A stretch of 64,000 nt of DNA, from positions 186,001-250,000 of the forward strand of contig NZ_JACIJI010000002.1 in the NCBI RefSeq assembly GCF_014199335.1, in the 5' to 3' direction. This document shows, piece after piece, positions 24,042-33,495 of the stretch. Source of the stretch: Stakelama sediminis. Lineage in GTDB: Bacteria > Pseudomonadota > Alphaproteobacteria > Sphingomonadales > Sphingomonadaceae. A program made the translations under genes and the position numbers. Position 1 is the stretch's first letter; each line of letters opens with the position of its first letter. The notes beneath the pieces were generated by a model. The model saw nothing but the letters and a program-made list of their open reading frames with translations. It made no database searches and was not told the DNA's origin.

Positions 24042-27000
24042 TCAGAAGTGGAAACGGACACCGGCGGTAAAGCGCCGACCGTAATTATAGACGTCCAGAA
24101 GCTGGTTGCTGAACCGGCCATGCGTGCTCTGAACCTGATCAGTCACGTTCGTGATTTCACCGAACACACTGATATGATCGTTGAAATCATAACTGCTGCT
24201 CAGGTCCAGTTGCAGGCTGGGGTCGACATAAGTCGGTTCAGAACCGAACAGTCCCGTATTCTGAACCTGACCGAACTGGAGCAGATATTTAGCACGATAG
24301 TTCAGCGCAGCACGGAACTGGAAGCCATGCTTTTCATAAAAGCCGACAAAGTTTGCCGAGTTGGCCAGCCCGGTTACCGCAAAGCCGCTGAGAGAAATAT
24401 CCTTCGGATCGTAAGGCTTGTTGGTGGTGACGAAGGTGGCGTTGGCATTAAAGCCAAAGCCGCTCTGACCGAATACATGTTGCCATGCAAGTTCGACACC
24501 CTTTACCGTTGCGTCCGGACCGTTGACCTGTTGCGTTACCGCAAAGACGGCTTTTTGGCCCGTGGTCGGATCGATGACATCATTGATCGTCTGGTTCTGC
24601 GTGCCACCGACAATGAAGTTCGACACGTTTTTGATGAAGAAGTCGACCGATGCGTAGGAGTTGGACTGGTAATACCATTCCGCTGCAAAGTCGAAGTTAT
24701 CAGAGAGATAGGGTTTGAGCGAGGGGTTGCCGCCCGAAGCGGACAGCGCGCCAATGCGTTGTCCGGTTCCAACCGAGAGAACCGGTGAAAGAACGCTAAG
24801 GCTGGGTCTTGTAAGCGTCCTTGATGCATCGAAGCGGAGATGGAATTTATCCGTCAGTTCCAGCTTCATATCAATGCTTGGCAACAGATAGGAATAGCTG
24901 CTCTTGGTGGTTATGGGTTGCGTAGCGGACGGAACAATCGTCAGCAGCGTTGGGTCAGCCTGGCTGGTGAGGATTTGCACCGGCACCTGGCCCAGACCGC
25001 TTGACGAGATATTCGTGCTTTCTTCACGAATACCGGCATTGAAATTAAACGGCATTCCAGCAATTTCAGTCTTGAAATCGGCCCGCATGAAAAGCGACCA
25101 AGTCTTTTCAGTAATGTCACGAATGCTGCTGGGATCGAGTGCCAGATCAAACGTACCCGTGAAGGTATTTCCGACAGTTGTTCCCGAATAATTGAAGCCA
25201 GGAATGTTCATGGCCTGTGGATTTCCGAGGCTGCTTAGATAGGCCTGATATTGCGCAGGGCTGATGCGCAGCAACACTGGTGGCAATGCTCCGGAGTATC
25301 CAGGAATGAAATTATCCGTGCTGATGGTGCCCTGGAACAGGTCCCCCGGAAGCGCAACACCGCCTGCGCTACCGGAAGCCGGCCCGTAGCCAGCATATGC
25401 CTGCCAGAAATTGTTGACGAAGGTATTGCGCTGCGATTGTTTGAAATGGTCGTCCACATATTGACCGCCAAACTTCAATTGGAAATCGTCCTGTTTCCAT
25501 GTCCCAATCAGGTGGAACTGCTTGAGTGAATCGCTGTTCTGCTGAGCTTGGCGAACGGTGACATGGGAGCCGATAAGAGATGTGTCAGCCCACTGATCTG
25601 CATTTCCGCCCGGACCATAGCCATGCAATTCTGGGAGAGAGTTTCTGCTATCTCCATTAATGGTAATGCCCATCGTCGGTGCCAGGGAGCCCCCGTAACC
25701 GACATCTGCGTCATCGGCAGTCGGTTCGCCGTTGGGATTCTGCGTACTCCGCGCATAGCTGGCGTCGGCATTGAAGCTAAGGTTGTCGTTGACATCCCAT
25801 TTCAGGTTCAAACCAACCTGATTGGTTTCCCGAATCTGCGTGGACGTTTCCGCAGTAAAGTCGGTCTGGGTATTGGCCTGCGTGAAATCGGTAATTGTGC
25901 CGTTGCTGTCCTGAACGATGTTCCGGAAGTTGCCCTGATTAAACCAGATGCCAAATCCTACGTTATTCCGCAACAGTTTCTGGCGGGAGTAATTGTCGTC
26001 AAGGGTCACCATGACCGATTCGGAAGGATGCCATTGCAGTGCCAGACGACCGTCGACGCGCTCATCCTTACTATAGATCTGTTGCGCGCCATATTGTTGT
26101 TCAAACCATCCGACGATGGATTTGGCGTTATTGGGGTCTACCCCTGGTCCAGCATCTTGCGGGTTACAAACGGTGGCTGTCGTGCCAGCCATTTGACAGG
26201 GGGCGAATTTGTTGCCCGGCCAGCCATGCACATAGACATTGTTCGTCTGCGTATCGCGGCGAGTGTAGATCACATCTGCCAGGACACCCAACGTGTCATT
26301 GGCAAATGTATCACTTACGAGCGCGCCAATTGTAGGCGTAATTTTTCCGGAAGCGTCCTGAATATTTCCCGACGCTGTAGCCGCAGCACGGAATCCTGGA
26401 TGGTCGAACGGCTTGGGAAACTCTATATTGATGGTCGCGCCGATCGAATTGCTCGACAATGTCACATCTGGCGTCTTCAAAACGGTGAGGTTTCCGATAA
26501 AGTCTGCACCCACTGTGCTGAAATCGACAGACCTGCCACCGGCGGCCGTCGAAATGCGGCGACCGTCATACAACGTCGTATTGAAGTCTCCGCCGAAACC
26601 GCGAACCGTGATGCCGGTGGCATCGCCACGGGTACCATCACGCTGAATAGAAATGCCGGGCAAGCGCTGCATTGCGGCCGCGACGTTCGAGTCCGGAAAT
26701 TTGCCGATATCTTCCGACGAGATCATGTCGATCACACCAGGGGCATCCCGTTTGGCGTCCAGATTGCGCTGCAGCGATCCGATAATGCCGGTCACAACGA
26801 TGTCGGGCGTGCCCGTCGTCGTTGCTGCTTGTTGCGATTTCTTCGGCAGGGTCGAGTTCTGGTCATCCGTTGTCGGCGTTGCGGCATTCTGACCGGCATC
26901 GACTGTGGCGGCGTCTTTAGCGGCGAGCGGTGCTGCCGCGACCGGGCTGGCTGCTACGCACAGGGCCACCAGGCTGGTGGCACCGGCAAGCAGCATCTTG

Positions 27001-27059
27001 CTGCGCCCGGCGAAACGCTCGGACATACAGTCATGATTATTGATGGTATCGTTAATCAT
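24042..27059 (-). CDS. TonB-dependent receptor (Xanthomonas/Caulobacter carbohydrate type)
   Basis: An outer-membrane receptor of 1005 residues. An extended N-terminus is followed by a signal peptide (LLAGATSLVALCVAASPVAAA), a low-complexity linker, the TonB box DIVVTGI, the plug (VIDMISSEDIGKFPDSNVAAAMQRLPG… ITVRGFGGDFNTTLYDGRR) and a 22-strand barrel ending in RRFTAGVRFHF with terminal phenylalanine. It matches the TIGR01782-like subgroup used for plant oligosaccharides. AAAGGAGGGGG fixes the ATG at 27059. The gene looks less GC-rich than the flanking enzymes, possibly a sign of transfer. The ligand is unknown; arabinoxylan oligosaccharides fit the locus. Confidence 0.92.
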   Translation of the reverse strand: MINDTINNHDCMSERFAGRSKMLLAGATSLVALCVAASPVAAAPLAAKDAATVDAGQNAATPTTDDQNSTLPKKSQQAATTTGTPDIVVTGIIGSLQRNLDAKRDAPGVIDMISSEDIGKFPDSNVAAAMQRLPGISIQRDGTRGDATGITVRGFGGDFNTTLYDGRRISTAAGGRSVDFSTVGADFIGNLTVLKTPDVTLSSNSIGATINIEFPKPFDHPGFRAAATASGNIQDASGKITPTIGALVSDTFANDTLGVLADVIYTRRDTQTNNVYVHGWPGNKFAPCQMAGTTATVCNPQDAGPGVDPNNAKSIVGWFEQQYGAQQIYSKDERVDGRLALQWHPSESVMVTLDDNYSRQKLLRNNVGFGIWFNQGNFRNIVQDSNGTITDFTQANTQTDFTAETSTQIRETNQVGLNLKWDVNDNLSFNADASYARSTQNPNGEPTADDADVGYGGSLAPTMGITINGDSRNSLPELHGYGPGGNADQWADTSLIGSHVTVRQAQQNSDSLKQFHLIGTWKQDDFQLKFGGQYVDDHFKQSQRNTFVNNFWQAYAGYGPASGSAGGVALPGDLFQGTISTDNFIPGYSGALPPVLLRISPAQYQAYLSSLGNPQAMNIPGFNYSGTTVGNTFTGTFDLALDPSSIRDITEKTWSLFMRADFKTEIAGMPFNFNAGIREESTNISSSGLGQVPVQILTSQADPTLLTIVPSATQPITTKSSYSYLLPSIDMKLELTDKFHLRFDASRTLTRPSLSVLSPVLSVGTGQRIGALSASGGNPSLKPYLSDNFDFAAEWYYQSNSYASVDFFIKNVSNFIVGGTQNQTINDVIDPTTGQKAVFAVTQQVNGPDATVKGVELAWQHVFGQSGFGFNANATFVTTNKPYDPKDISLSGFAVTGLANSANFVGFYEKHGFQFRAALNYRAKYLLQFGQVQNTGLFGSEPTYVDPSLQLDLSSSYDFNDHISVFGEITNVTDQVQSTHGRFSNQLLDVYNYGRRFTAGVRFHF

Positions 27060-27380
27060 ACCCCCTCCTTTCATAAACGCCCCCCCCGAATTTTCCGGGA
27101 GTAGCATGGTTTTCGACCCATTCCCTGAGATGAAACCGTTCTTTTACGACGTTTTTGACGTCGCCTGACAGTTGCATATCGCGCTTATTACGATTTAGGT
27201 CGGAAGCAGCCATAGCCGACAAAGGTAGCGCTATCAACCATTTTTGCGGGTGTAATGGATTTTATCGATGTAATAGAGTGTAGGTGCTCGGGGGCGTTCT
27301 CAAGAGACGTGAAAAAGTCTTGGCGATGTGTCGATCTGAAGGCTGCCGCCGGATACAAAATAAAGAAAGAGGAGACAGGA
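27060..27380. promoter_or_regulatory. divergent control region with LacI-type operator
   Basis: A 321-bp region between the TonB receptor and SapC genes. AGGTAGCGCTATCA (27223–27236), read on the minus strand as TGATAGCGCTACCT, shares TGATAGCGCT with the operator before GH51. It lies about 165 bases from the receptor start and 145 from SapC, so one repressor could control both. Promoter boxes are not clear enough to name. A long leader on each side is left unexplained. Confidence 0.6.
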
Positions 27381-28064
27381 ATGGCCAGTCTGGAACTGCT
27401 TAATTTTGAAGACCATGGGGGCTTGCAGCTTCAGCAGCCGACAGTTGGTGATCGGCATTTCATTCAGGTCGTTGCCGATGAATTCTCGGTAGCGGCTGCA
27501 CACTGCCCGCTCTTTTTTGCGAAAAATCCGGAAACGGGGCGATTTTACACGGCTGCGCTTTTCGGCTTTCACCGAAACGAAAACCTGCTGGCCGCTTCAG
27601 GAGATGCTGGCGCAAGCTTTTGTCCGCTCGACATCGTACGTGAAGGGTTTTTCGTTTCGGACGACCAGATCGCGATCGATCCGGCGCATCCGCGCTTTCA
27701 CAGCGGCGAAACGCTTTTCGACGAACAGGGGGAACCGGGCGAGGAACTGCGCAAGGTCCAGCACATGCTGGGGCGGTTCAAGGCCGGCCTGGAAGAAACG
27801 GATAGATTTATCGATACCATGCTTGAGCATAGGCTGATCGAGCCGATCGATATTGCGCTGCGTTTCGACGACGGAGAGAATTTATCTCTCGCCGGATTGT
27901 ACAGCATTGGACTGGATTCGCTGAACGAGCTTGACGATGCTGCCGTGCTGGCGCTGTTTCGGAAAGGCTATCTGCAACTCGCCTATGCCATGATCGGTTC
28001 GCTCAAGCGTATTCCGGTGCTTGCTGCTGTCCGGAACCGTCAGTTGGCTGGGCAGCGATCCTGA
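27381..28064 (+). CDS. SapC family protein
   Basis: A 227-residue SapC-family protein, named from a Campylobacter S-layer-associated gene; its molecular function in these loci is unknown. It has no signal peptide and no obvious membrane helix, so it should be cytosolic. GAGGAGACAGGA precedes the ATG at 27381; the longer frame from 27255 lacks such a site. Its stop is three bases before the JmjC-cupin gene, so the two are a unit, divergent from the receptor and halogenase-like genes. The recurring four-gene set points to a common pathway. Confidence 0.87.
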   Translation: MASLELLNFEDHGGLQLQQPTVGDRHFIQVVADEFSVAAAHCPLFFAKNPETGRFYTAALFGFHRNENLLAASGDAGASFCPLDIVREGFFVSDDQIAIDPAHPRFHSGETLFDEQGEPGEELRKVQHMLGRFKAGLEETDRFIDTMLEHRLIEPIDIALRFDDGENLSLAGLYSIGLDSLNELDDAAVLALFRKGYLQLAYAMIGSLKRIPVLAAVRNRQLAGQRS

Positions 28065-28066
28065 TC

Positions 28067-29086
28067 ATGACCGGCGAAACGGTGCGTGACCTCGACGCTG
28101 GCGGAATAAACGACCCCGGCTGGTTCCGACGGAACGTGGTGGCCGACGTGCAACCGGTGGTGTTGCGCGGGCTATGCCGCGACTGGCCTGTCACCAGAGC
28201 GGCAGCACATTCATGGTCTGATCTGGTCAAGTATCTGAAGCAATTCGAGCGGGGGCAGACCGCACAGGCATTCGTCGGCAGACCCGCCATCGACGGACGC
28301 TATTATTACGGCGACGGGGCGGATGGTTTCAATTTCGAGCGGGAAGAGATGACGCTCGCGCAAGGGCTGGAGCGGATGGCGCTTGCGGCGCGCGATCCAG
28401 AACTATCTTCGGTATATTTGGGGTCGCTTCCCGCCGCCGGGATGTTGCCGGGCTATGCCGAAGCCAATCCCGCCGCGATTTTGGGAACGCCGGTGGAACC
28501 ACGGCTATGGCTGGGAAACCGGTCGAATGTCGCCTGCCATTTTGATACGTTTGACAATCTGGCCTGCGTTGTTGCGGGGCGGCGACGTTTCACGCTCTAT
28601 CCACCTGAAGTGACGGGCAGCCTGTATGTCGGCCCACTGGATCACACCATGGCCGGGCAACCGGTTGCGATGGCAGTCGGGAGCACGCCGGGTGATCCGC
28701 GCTATCCGCGCTTCGATGCGGTGCGTGATCGGGCGTTGACGGCCGAACTCGAACCGGGCGATGCACTCTATCTGCCAAAATTGTGGTGGCATCAGGTGGA
28801 GGCGACCGGACCGCTGAACCTGCTCGTCAACTATTGGTGGGATGCCTTCAGCGCGGGGCCGGATGCGCCCTTCACGACGATGATGCTGGCGATGATCGCA
28901 ATTGCCGAACGTCCCGCGCGCGAACGGCAGGCATGGCGCGCCTTTTTCGATCATTATGTGTTTCGTCCCAACGGGCATCCGCTTGCGCATCTGCCTGAGG
29001 CAAAACACGGGATATTGGGGCCGCTCAAAGCGGGCAATTATCGTCGCGTCAGGACGATGGTCATGCAGTTGTTGCGGGGCGGCTGA
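28067..29086 (+). CDS. cupin-like JmjC-domain protein
   Basis: A 339-residue cupin_8/JmjC-type protein. The cupin core WLGNRSNVACHFDTFDNLACVVAGRRRF supplies the HxD iron ligands, with a later histidine in LWWHQVEA completing the usual facial triad. Such enzymes are Fe(II)/2-oxoglutarate oxygenases, often hydroxylases; the target here is unknown. It follows SapC by three bases and belongs to the receptor/SapC/halogenase-like set. Convergent with GH43, with 50 bases between and no clear terminator. Confidence 0.87.
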   Translation: MTGETVRDLDAGGINDPGWFRRNVVADVQPVVLRGLCRDWPVTRAAAHSWSDLVKYLKQFERGQTAQAFVGRPAIDGRYYYGDGADGFNFEREEMTLAQGLERMALAARDPELSSVYLGSLPAAGMLPGYAEANPAAILGTPVEPRLWLGNRSNVACHFDTFDNLACVVAGRRRFTLYPPEVTGSLYVGPLDHTMAGQPVAMAVGSTPGDPRYPRFDAVRDRALTAELEPGDALYLPKLWWHQVEATGPLNLLVNYWWDAFSAGPDAPFTTMMLAMIAIAERPARERQAWRAFFDHYVFRPNGHPLAHLPEAKHGILGPLKAGNYRRVRTMVMQLLRGG

Positions 29087-29136
29087 GGCAGGCGGGGGCT
29101 GCTCCGTTGTTGCGCGTCAAGCCAGGTGGATTGCCA

Positions 29137-30708
29137 TTATCCGGGTCCGGCATCGAGAGTGAAGCTGTCGACATCCAGATAGCCTGAACTGTCTTTCGGA
29201 TTGTAGCAGAACAGCGCGAACTGCTCGCCCTGAAACGTACCCGTGCGCCATGCAAAGGCCAGCGGAAAGGGATTGCCGATCGCCTGCCAGTGAGTACCGT
29301 CCAGGCTGTAGGTGAAATGCCCCTTGTCGGTTTTGAAATCCAGCGCGGTGCGCAGCCACACCGTGTTGCCTTGGATCGCTTTGGGTGTCGTGTGGGCGAT
29401 GTCCTTCGGCCCTTCAATCGTGTCCTCCGTCAGCGTCATGCCGAGGGTCGGCGCACCAGCGGGAGTGCGACCGACCGCCAGTTGTGCGCTATACTGGCCC
29501 AGCGTGCCAAAGCCGCAACGATCGCCGGGCTTCACATGGGTAATGTCAAGTTTGACCGTACCCCTGCTGCGTGGCCCCTGCGCCTTCTGGATCAGGCTGT
29601 TGCGAGCATCCCAGAACTGGTCAGCGATGGTGGGATGCAGGCGCAGATAGCCGGGTCGTTCGGTCAGCGACCAGCGGCTGTTGTCGGGATTGTGATTCCA
29701 CTGCCATTGCAGGCCAAGCGTCGGTTTAGAGAAACTGTCGGACGTTGCCGGCACGGCGATGGGGAAGCCGTCGATCGGCTTTTTCGCATGCTCGGGCACG
29801 CGACCCGGCGCGGCAGGCGTGCCCCAGACCGGCCAGCCATCCTTCCAGAATACGGGGCTGATATTCGTCATCCGCCCGATGGCCCCTGAATCGCGCATGA
29901 CGAAGCCGACCCAGCGCCCGTCGGGCAGGTCTACGACCGCGCCCTGATGTCCGCCGGTCTTGTCCGAAATCTGCTCATGTGTTTTCCAGGGACCGTACAG
30001 GCTTCTGGCGCGTGATACGGTCAGCGCCATGCGCGGCGGAATGGCGTTGAACAGATAATACCAGCCCTTACGCTTGACGATCTTCGATCCTTCGGCGCCC
30101 TTGATATAATAGATTTTTTTCGCGCCGGTGACGTGACTGAGCGTCTTGTTGAGCGTCAGCAGCGTAATCGTGCCGTCGGCATTATAGGAGCTGGCGATAT
30201 AGGCGCTGCCGTCGTCATCGATGAACAGGCCGGGATCGAACGCCACCCGGTCGAGTTCGTGATAGCGCCACGGGCCCTTGATGCTTTTCGCATAATAGAT
30301 CCGGGTATTTTGTCCGACCGGGGTTATCGCGATATAGAAGGTACCGTCGTGCCAGCGCAGACTGGCCGCGAAAAGCCCCTTGCGATAGGCATTGCCCTGC
30401 TTGAGGTCATATTGCGGCATCCCGTCGAGATGCGGCACGACATGCGTGGCTATCGTCCAGTTGATCAGATCTTTCGAATGCAGGATCGTGATTCCGGGCA
30501 CGTCGACAAAGGTGGTGGTGGCGAAATAATAATCGCTGCCGACCCGGATGATGTCGGGGTCCGGATAGTCGGCATACAGCACCGGATTGCGATAGGTGCC
30601 ATCCCCCTGATCCGAATGCCATAGCTGCGCGGTTGCCGGGGTGGTCAGCATGACGGCACCCAGAAGTGGTGCGACCAGCAGCGAGCGGAACGGAAGCGAT
30701 ATTTTCAT
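29137..30708 (-). CDS. GH43 glycosidase (beta-xylosidase/arabinofuranosidase type)
   Basis: A 523-residue secreted GH43 enzyme. After the signal peptide (SLLVAPLLGAVMLTTPATAQ), the five-bladed propeller begins with NPVLYADYPDPDIIRVGSDYY, whose first aspartates include the catalytic base, and the HDGTFYIA and KIYYIKGAEGSKI segments hold the other acidic residues. A C-terminal beta-sandwich (about residues 330–523) is the usual GH43 partner domain. It removes xylose or arabinose from xylan-type chains. The start is ATG 30708, two bases after the GH95 stop; a TTG at 30714 overlapping GH95 is possible. Confidence 0.9.
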   Translation of the reverse strand: MKISLPFRSLLVAPLLGAVMLTTPATAQLWHSDQGDGTYRNPVLYADYPDPDIIRVGSDYYFATTTFVDVPGITILHSKDLINWTIATHVVPHLDGMPQYDLKQGNAYRKGLFAASLRWHDGTFYIAITPVGQNTRIYYAKSIKGPWRYHELDRVAFDPGLFIDDDGSAYIASSYNADGTITLLTLNKTLSHVTGAKKIYYIKGAEGSKIVKRKGWYYLFNAIPPRMALTVSRARSLYGPWKTHEQISDKTGGHQGAVVDLPDGRWVGFVMRDSGAIGRMTNISPVFWKDGWPVWGTPAAPGRVPEHAKKPIDGFPIAVPATSDSFSKPTLGLQWQWNHNPDNSRWSLTERPGYLRLHPTIADQFWDARNSLIQKAQGPRSRGTVKLDITHVKPGDRCGFGTLGQYSAQLAVGRTPAGAPTLGMTLTEDTIEGPKDIAHTTPKAIQGNTVWLRTALDFKTDKGHFTYSLDGTHWQAIGNPFPLAFAWRTGTFQGEQFALFCYNPKDSSGYLDVDSFTLDAGPG

Positions 30709-30710
30709 AG

Positions 30711-33053
30711 TCAAACCTCGACGAGTTGCGGGCCGCGCAGCCTTGCGGTGCGATCGGGCGATAGCTGTACCTCAACCCGGTGATCGCCAAGCCAGACAGT
30801 GCGCATGCCGGGCAGGTCGCTGGTCAGGTGCGCTTCGATCAGTTGTCCGGCACCCCATGACAGGTCGATTCGGGTACGTCCGGGCGCCCGCAGTCCGGAA
30901 ATCGAACCACGTGGCCAGATACGGGGCAGGGCGGGTAGCAGCCGGATATGGTCGTCACGCGCCTGTATCAGCATTTCCGCTATTGCGCGCGTACCACCGA
31001 AGTTACCGTCGATCTGAAAAGGCGGATGCGCATCGAACATATTGGGATAGGTACGATCGGGGCCCAGCAGGAATGCGAGGATGCGATGTGCGTGATCTCC
31101 TTCACGCAGCCGCGCCCACAGGTTGGCACGCCAGGCGGTGGCCCAGCCGGTCGACTCGTCGCCGCGCATGATAAGCGATTTTCGGGCTGCTGCCACCAGC
31201 TTCGGCGTGTCTTCCATATTGATCTGATCGCTGGGGAACAGGCCGTAAAGATGGGAGACATGGCGGTGATGCGGTTCCGGTGCCTGCGCGTCCCAGTCGA
31301 ATTGCCATTCCTGCAACTGCCCCTCGCTGCCGATCTTGTTGGGGGCGAGCTTTTTACGCGTGGTCCAGAGTCGGGTCGCGAAACCGGAATCGGTTTTCAG
31401 GATCGATGCGGCCCGCGCCGTCCGGTCGAACAGATCGCGTAGAATCTGCATGTCCATCGTCGGCCCCGCGCATATGGAAGCGTTATGCGGATGCACATTT
31501 TCCGGTGAGAGCGAAGGGTTGGTGACCAGATATCCGGTGCGTGGATCGTGCATGAGCGTGTCGAGAAAAAACTGACATGCGCCGCGCAGCAGCGGATAAA
31601 TCGACTTCAGATATTCGGCGTTTCGACCATAATCGTAATGATACCAAAGATGCATGCACAGCCATGCACCCCCGGTTGGCCACAATCCCCATTGCGCACC
31701 GTCGATCGGTGCCGTCGCGCGCCACAAATCGGTGTTGTGGTGTACCACCCAGCCGCGTGCGCCGTACATGGTGCGCGCGGTTCTGGCTCCGGTCACGGCA
31801 AGATCACGAACCATCGCGATCAGCGGTTCGACACATTCGCCAAGCGCCAGCGGTTCGGCCGGCCAGTAATTCATCTCCGTATTGATGTTGATCGTATATT
31901 TCGATCCCCAGGGGGGATTGGTGCTGTCGTTCCAGATGCCCTGAAGGTTGGCGGGCTGACTGCCAGGACGGGAAGAGCAGATCAGCAGATAGCGCCCATA
32001 ATCGAAATAAAGGGCGGCAAGGGCCGGGTCATCGCTGCTTTCGCTCATCGCAATGCGCTGATCCGTCGGCCGGTCTGCCGCGGATGTACGTCCCAGATCG
32101 AGTTCGATCCGCCGGAACAAGCGGCGGTGCGCTGCGGCGGTATCGGAGGCGATCCGGTCGAAGCTCTTGCCGCATGCCCTTGCGACCTGCCCGGCGGCGA
32201 TTGCAGCCGGGTTCCCACCGGTATCGTCGAAGCGGCGGTAACTGGTGGCCATGGCGAGCAGTAATGTTACCGAATCGGCACCGCGTACCGAGAGGCGATC
32301 GCCATCGGGGTGTATCCTGCCGTTGACCGCTGCCGCTTCGAGATGTGCGACGAAGGTCAGCGCGCCTTTGACGCCCTCCTGATCGCTGTTGCGTCCAGAC
32401 AGGATGAGGCTTCGCCTGGTGGCGATTGCGTGCGCCTGTGGTTGCGGAGATTTCAGCGACAGGTCGCAATTGATCGATCCGGGCCGGTCGGTCGACAACC
32501 GGATCGCTATGACCTGATCCATGGGAGAGGCGACCACTTCACGCAGGAACGTGACGCCGTTGACAGTGAAACGCGTTCTGGCAATCGCTGCGTCGAGATC
32601 CAGTTCGCGCAGATAGGCGTCGGTACCGGACGAAATGCCGGGCATGTCGATCAGCAGATCGCCGACCGTCTGATAGTTCATCTGATGAAGCGGGGTCGCC
32701 ATCACCTTCTTGTTGGCAAGCGCCTGTGCCTCAGCCCAGCGGTCGGCGAAAATCAGACGCCGGACATCGGGCAGATTCGCCTTTGCCTGTGGATTAACCG
32801 GATCATAAGGGCCACCGTTCCATAATGTGTCTTCGTTCAGTTGCAGCCGCTCCTGCACGGTGCCGCCGAATATCATTGCACCGATACGGCCGTTACCGAC
32901 CGGAAGGGCTTCAACCCATTTTTGGGCCGGCTGCCGATACCAGAGTCGCTTGTCGTGCGTCGGAACCGTTTTGGAAAAACTCTCTACTGGAATGGCGATC
33001 GCGCCGGTCAACGCAACCGACTCTTTCAGTACCGACCGTCTGGTTTTCAGCAT
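30711..33053 (-). CDS. GH95 alpha-L-fucosidase/alpha-L-galactosidase-like enzyme
   Basis: A 780-residue GH95 enzyme. The N-terminus KTRRSVLKESVALTGA resembles a Tat signal with paired arginines, so it is probably exported folded. The family start WYRQPAQKWVEALPVGNGRIGAM leads to a beta-sandwich, and the (alpha/alpha)6 barrel contains NINTEMNYWPAEP, which carries the conserved asparagines that help the catalytic base. GH95 enzymes remove alpha-1,2-L-fucose or, in some, alpha-L-galactose, a rare decoration of corn-type xylan. GGGAGGGG before the ATG at 33053 decides the start. It is co-transcribed with GH43 and has its own LacI-type site upstream. Confidence 0.9.
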   Translation of the reverse strand: MLKTRRSVLKESVALTGAIAIPVESFSKTVPTHDKRLWYRQPAQKWVEALPVGNGRIGAMIFGGTVQERLQLNEDTLWNGGPYDPVNPQAKANLPDVRRLIFADRWAEAQALANKKVMATPLHQMNYQTVGDLLIDMPGISSGTDAYLRELDLDAAIARTRFTVNGVTFLREVVASPMDQVIAIRLSTDRPGSINCDLSLKSPQPQAHAIATRRSLILSGRNSDQEGVKGALTFVAHLEAAAVNGRIHPDGDRLSVRGADSVTLLLAMATSYRRFDDTGGNPAAIAAGQVARACGKSFDRIASDTAAAHRRLFRRIELDLGRTSAADRPTDQRIAMSESSDDPALAALYFDYGRYLLICSSRPGSQPANLQGIWNDSTNPPWGSKYTININTEMNYWPAEPLALGECVEPLIAMVRDLAVTGARTARTMYGARGWVVHHNTDLWRATAPIDGAQWGLWPTGGAWLCMHLWYHYDYGRNAEYLKSIYPLLRGACQFFLDTLMHDPRTGYLVTNPSLSPENVHPHNASICAGPTMDMQILRDLFDRTARAASILKTDSGFATRLWTTRKKLAPNKIGSEGQLQEWQFDWDAQAPEPHHRHVSHLYGLFPSDQINMEDTPKLVAAARKSLIMRGDESTGWATAWRANLWARLREGDHAHRILAFLLGPDRTYPNMFDAHPPFQIDGNFGGTRAIAEMLIQARDDHIRLLPALPRIWPRGSISGLRAPGRTRIDLSWGAGQLIEAHLTSDLPGMRTVWLGDHRVEVQLSPDRTARLRGPQLVEV

Positions 33054-33126
33054 CGCGCCCCTCCCGACCGGACGGGGCATCGTCATTCGGCCCGCGCTTT
33101 CGATCTTCGCGGCCTATGCCAAAATA

Positions 33127-33140
33127 TGGTAGCGCAAACA
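33127..33140. promoter_or_regulatory. third LacI-type operator, upstream of GH95–GH43
   Basis: TGGTAGCGCAAACA fits TGNNAGCGCTNNCA with one mismatch in the core (A for T). It lies 74 bases upstream of the GH95 start. With the sites at 16757 and 27223 it links the three polysaccharide units. Confidence 0.55.
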
Positions 33141-33264
33141 ACCGCTTTGAGCAGACGATGATCTGTTAGTTTAGGGAGAGGCCGATGCCGCTCCCACCCT
33201 GACGACCGGGGCCGCCTGTACAAGGCTCTCGCATCCGGATGTCTGATGCGGTTGATTGTTGTGC

Positions 33265-33338
33265 TGGAGGCCCGAGCCGGAATCGAACCGGCGTACACGG
33301 ATTTGCAGTCCGCTGCGTCACCACTCCGCCATCGGGCC
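33265..33338 (-). tRNA. tRNA-Cys (GCA)
   Basis: Read on the minus strand, the 74-base gene begins GGCCCGA and ends TCGGGCC-T-CCA, giving a perfect 7-bp acceptor stem with an encoded CCA. The anticodon loop CTGCAAA gives GCA, for cysteine. The T arm GCCGGTTCGATTCCGGC is intact. It separates the polysaccharide locus from the pcm–tolC genes. Confidence 0.95.
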
Positions 33339-33495
33339 GGAGCAGCGGGCAATGCGTTGGCCGCGCGTCCGTGTCAACCGTTTACGTGCATTTTGCCATT
33401 ATGTCCGCTTGGCGGAAGCGCATGGGCGCGATACAAGCCAGCCATCCCGATAATGTGTATTGCAACGATAACACAGTTGTGCGAACAAGGATGGC

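Noticed and set aside
33087..33264. Small gene between GH95 and tRNA-Cys
   Set aside because: Open frames here are short, lack ribosome sites and overlap the GH95 leader or the tRNA.
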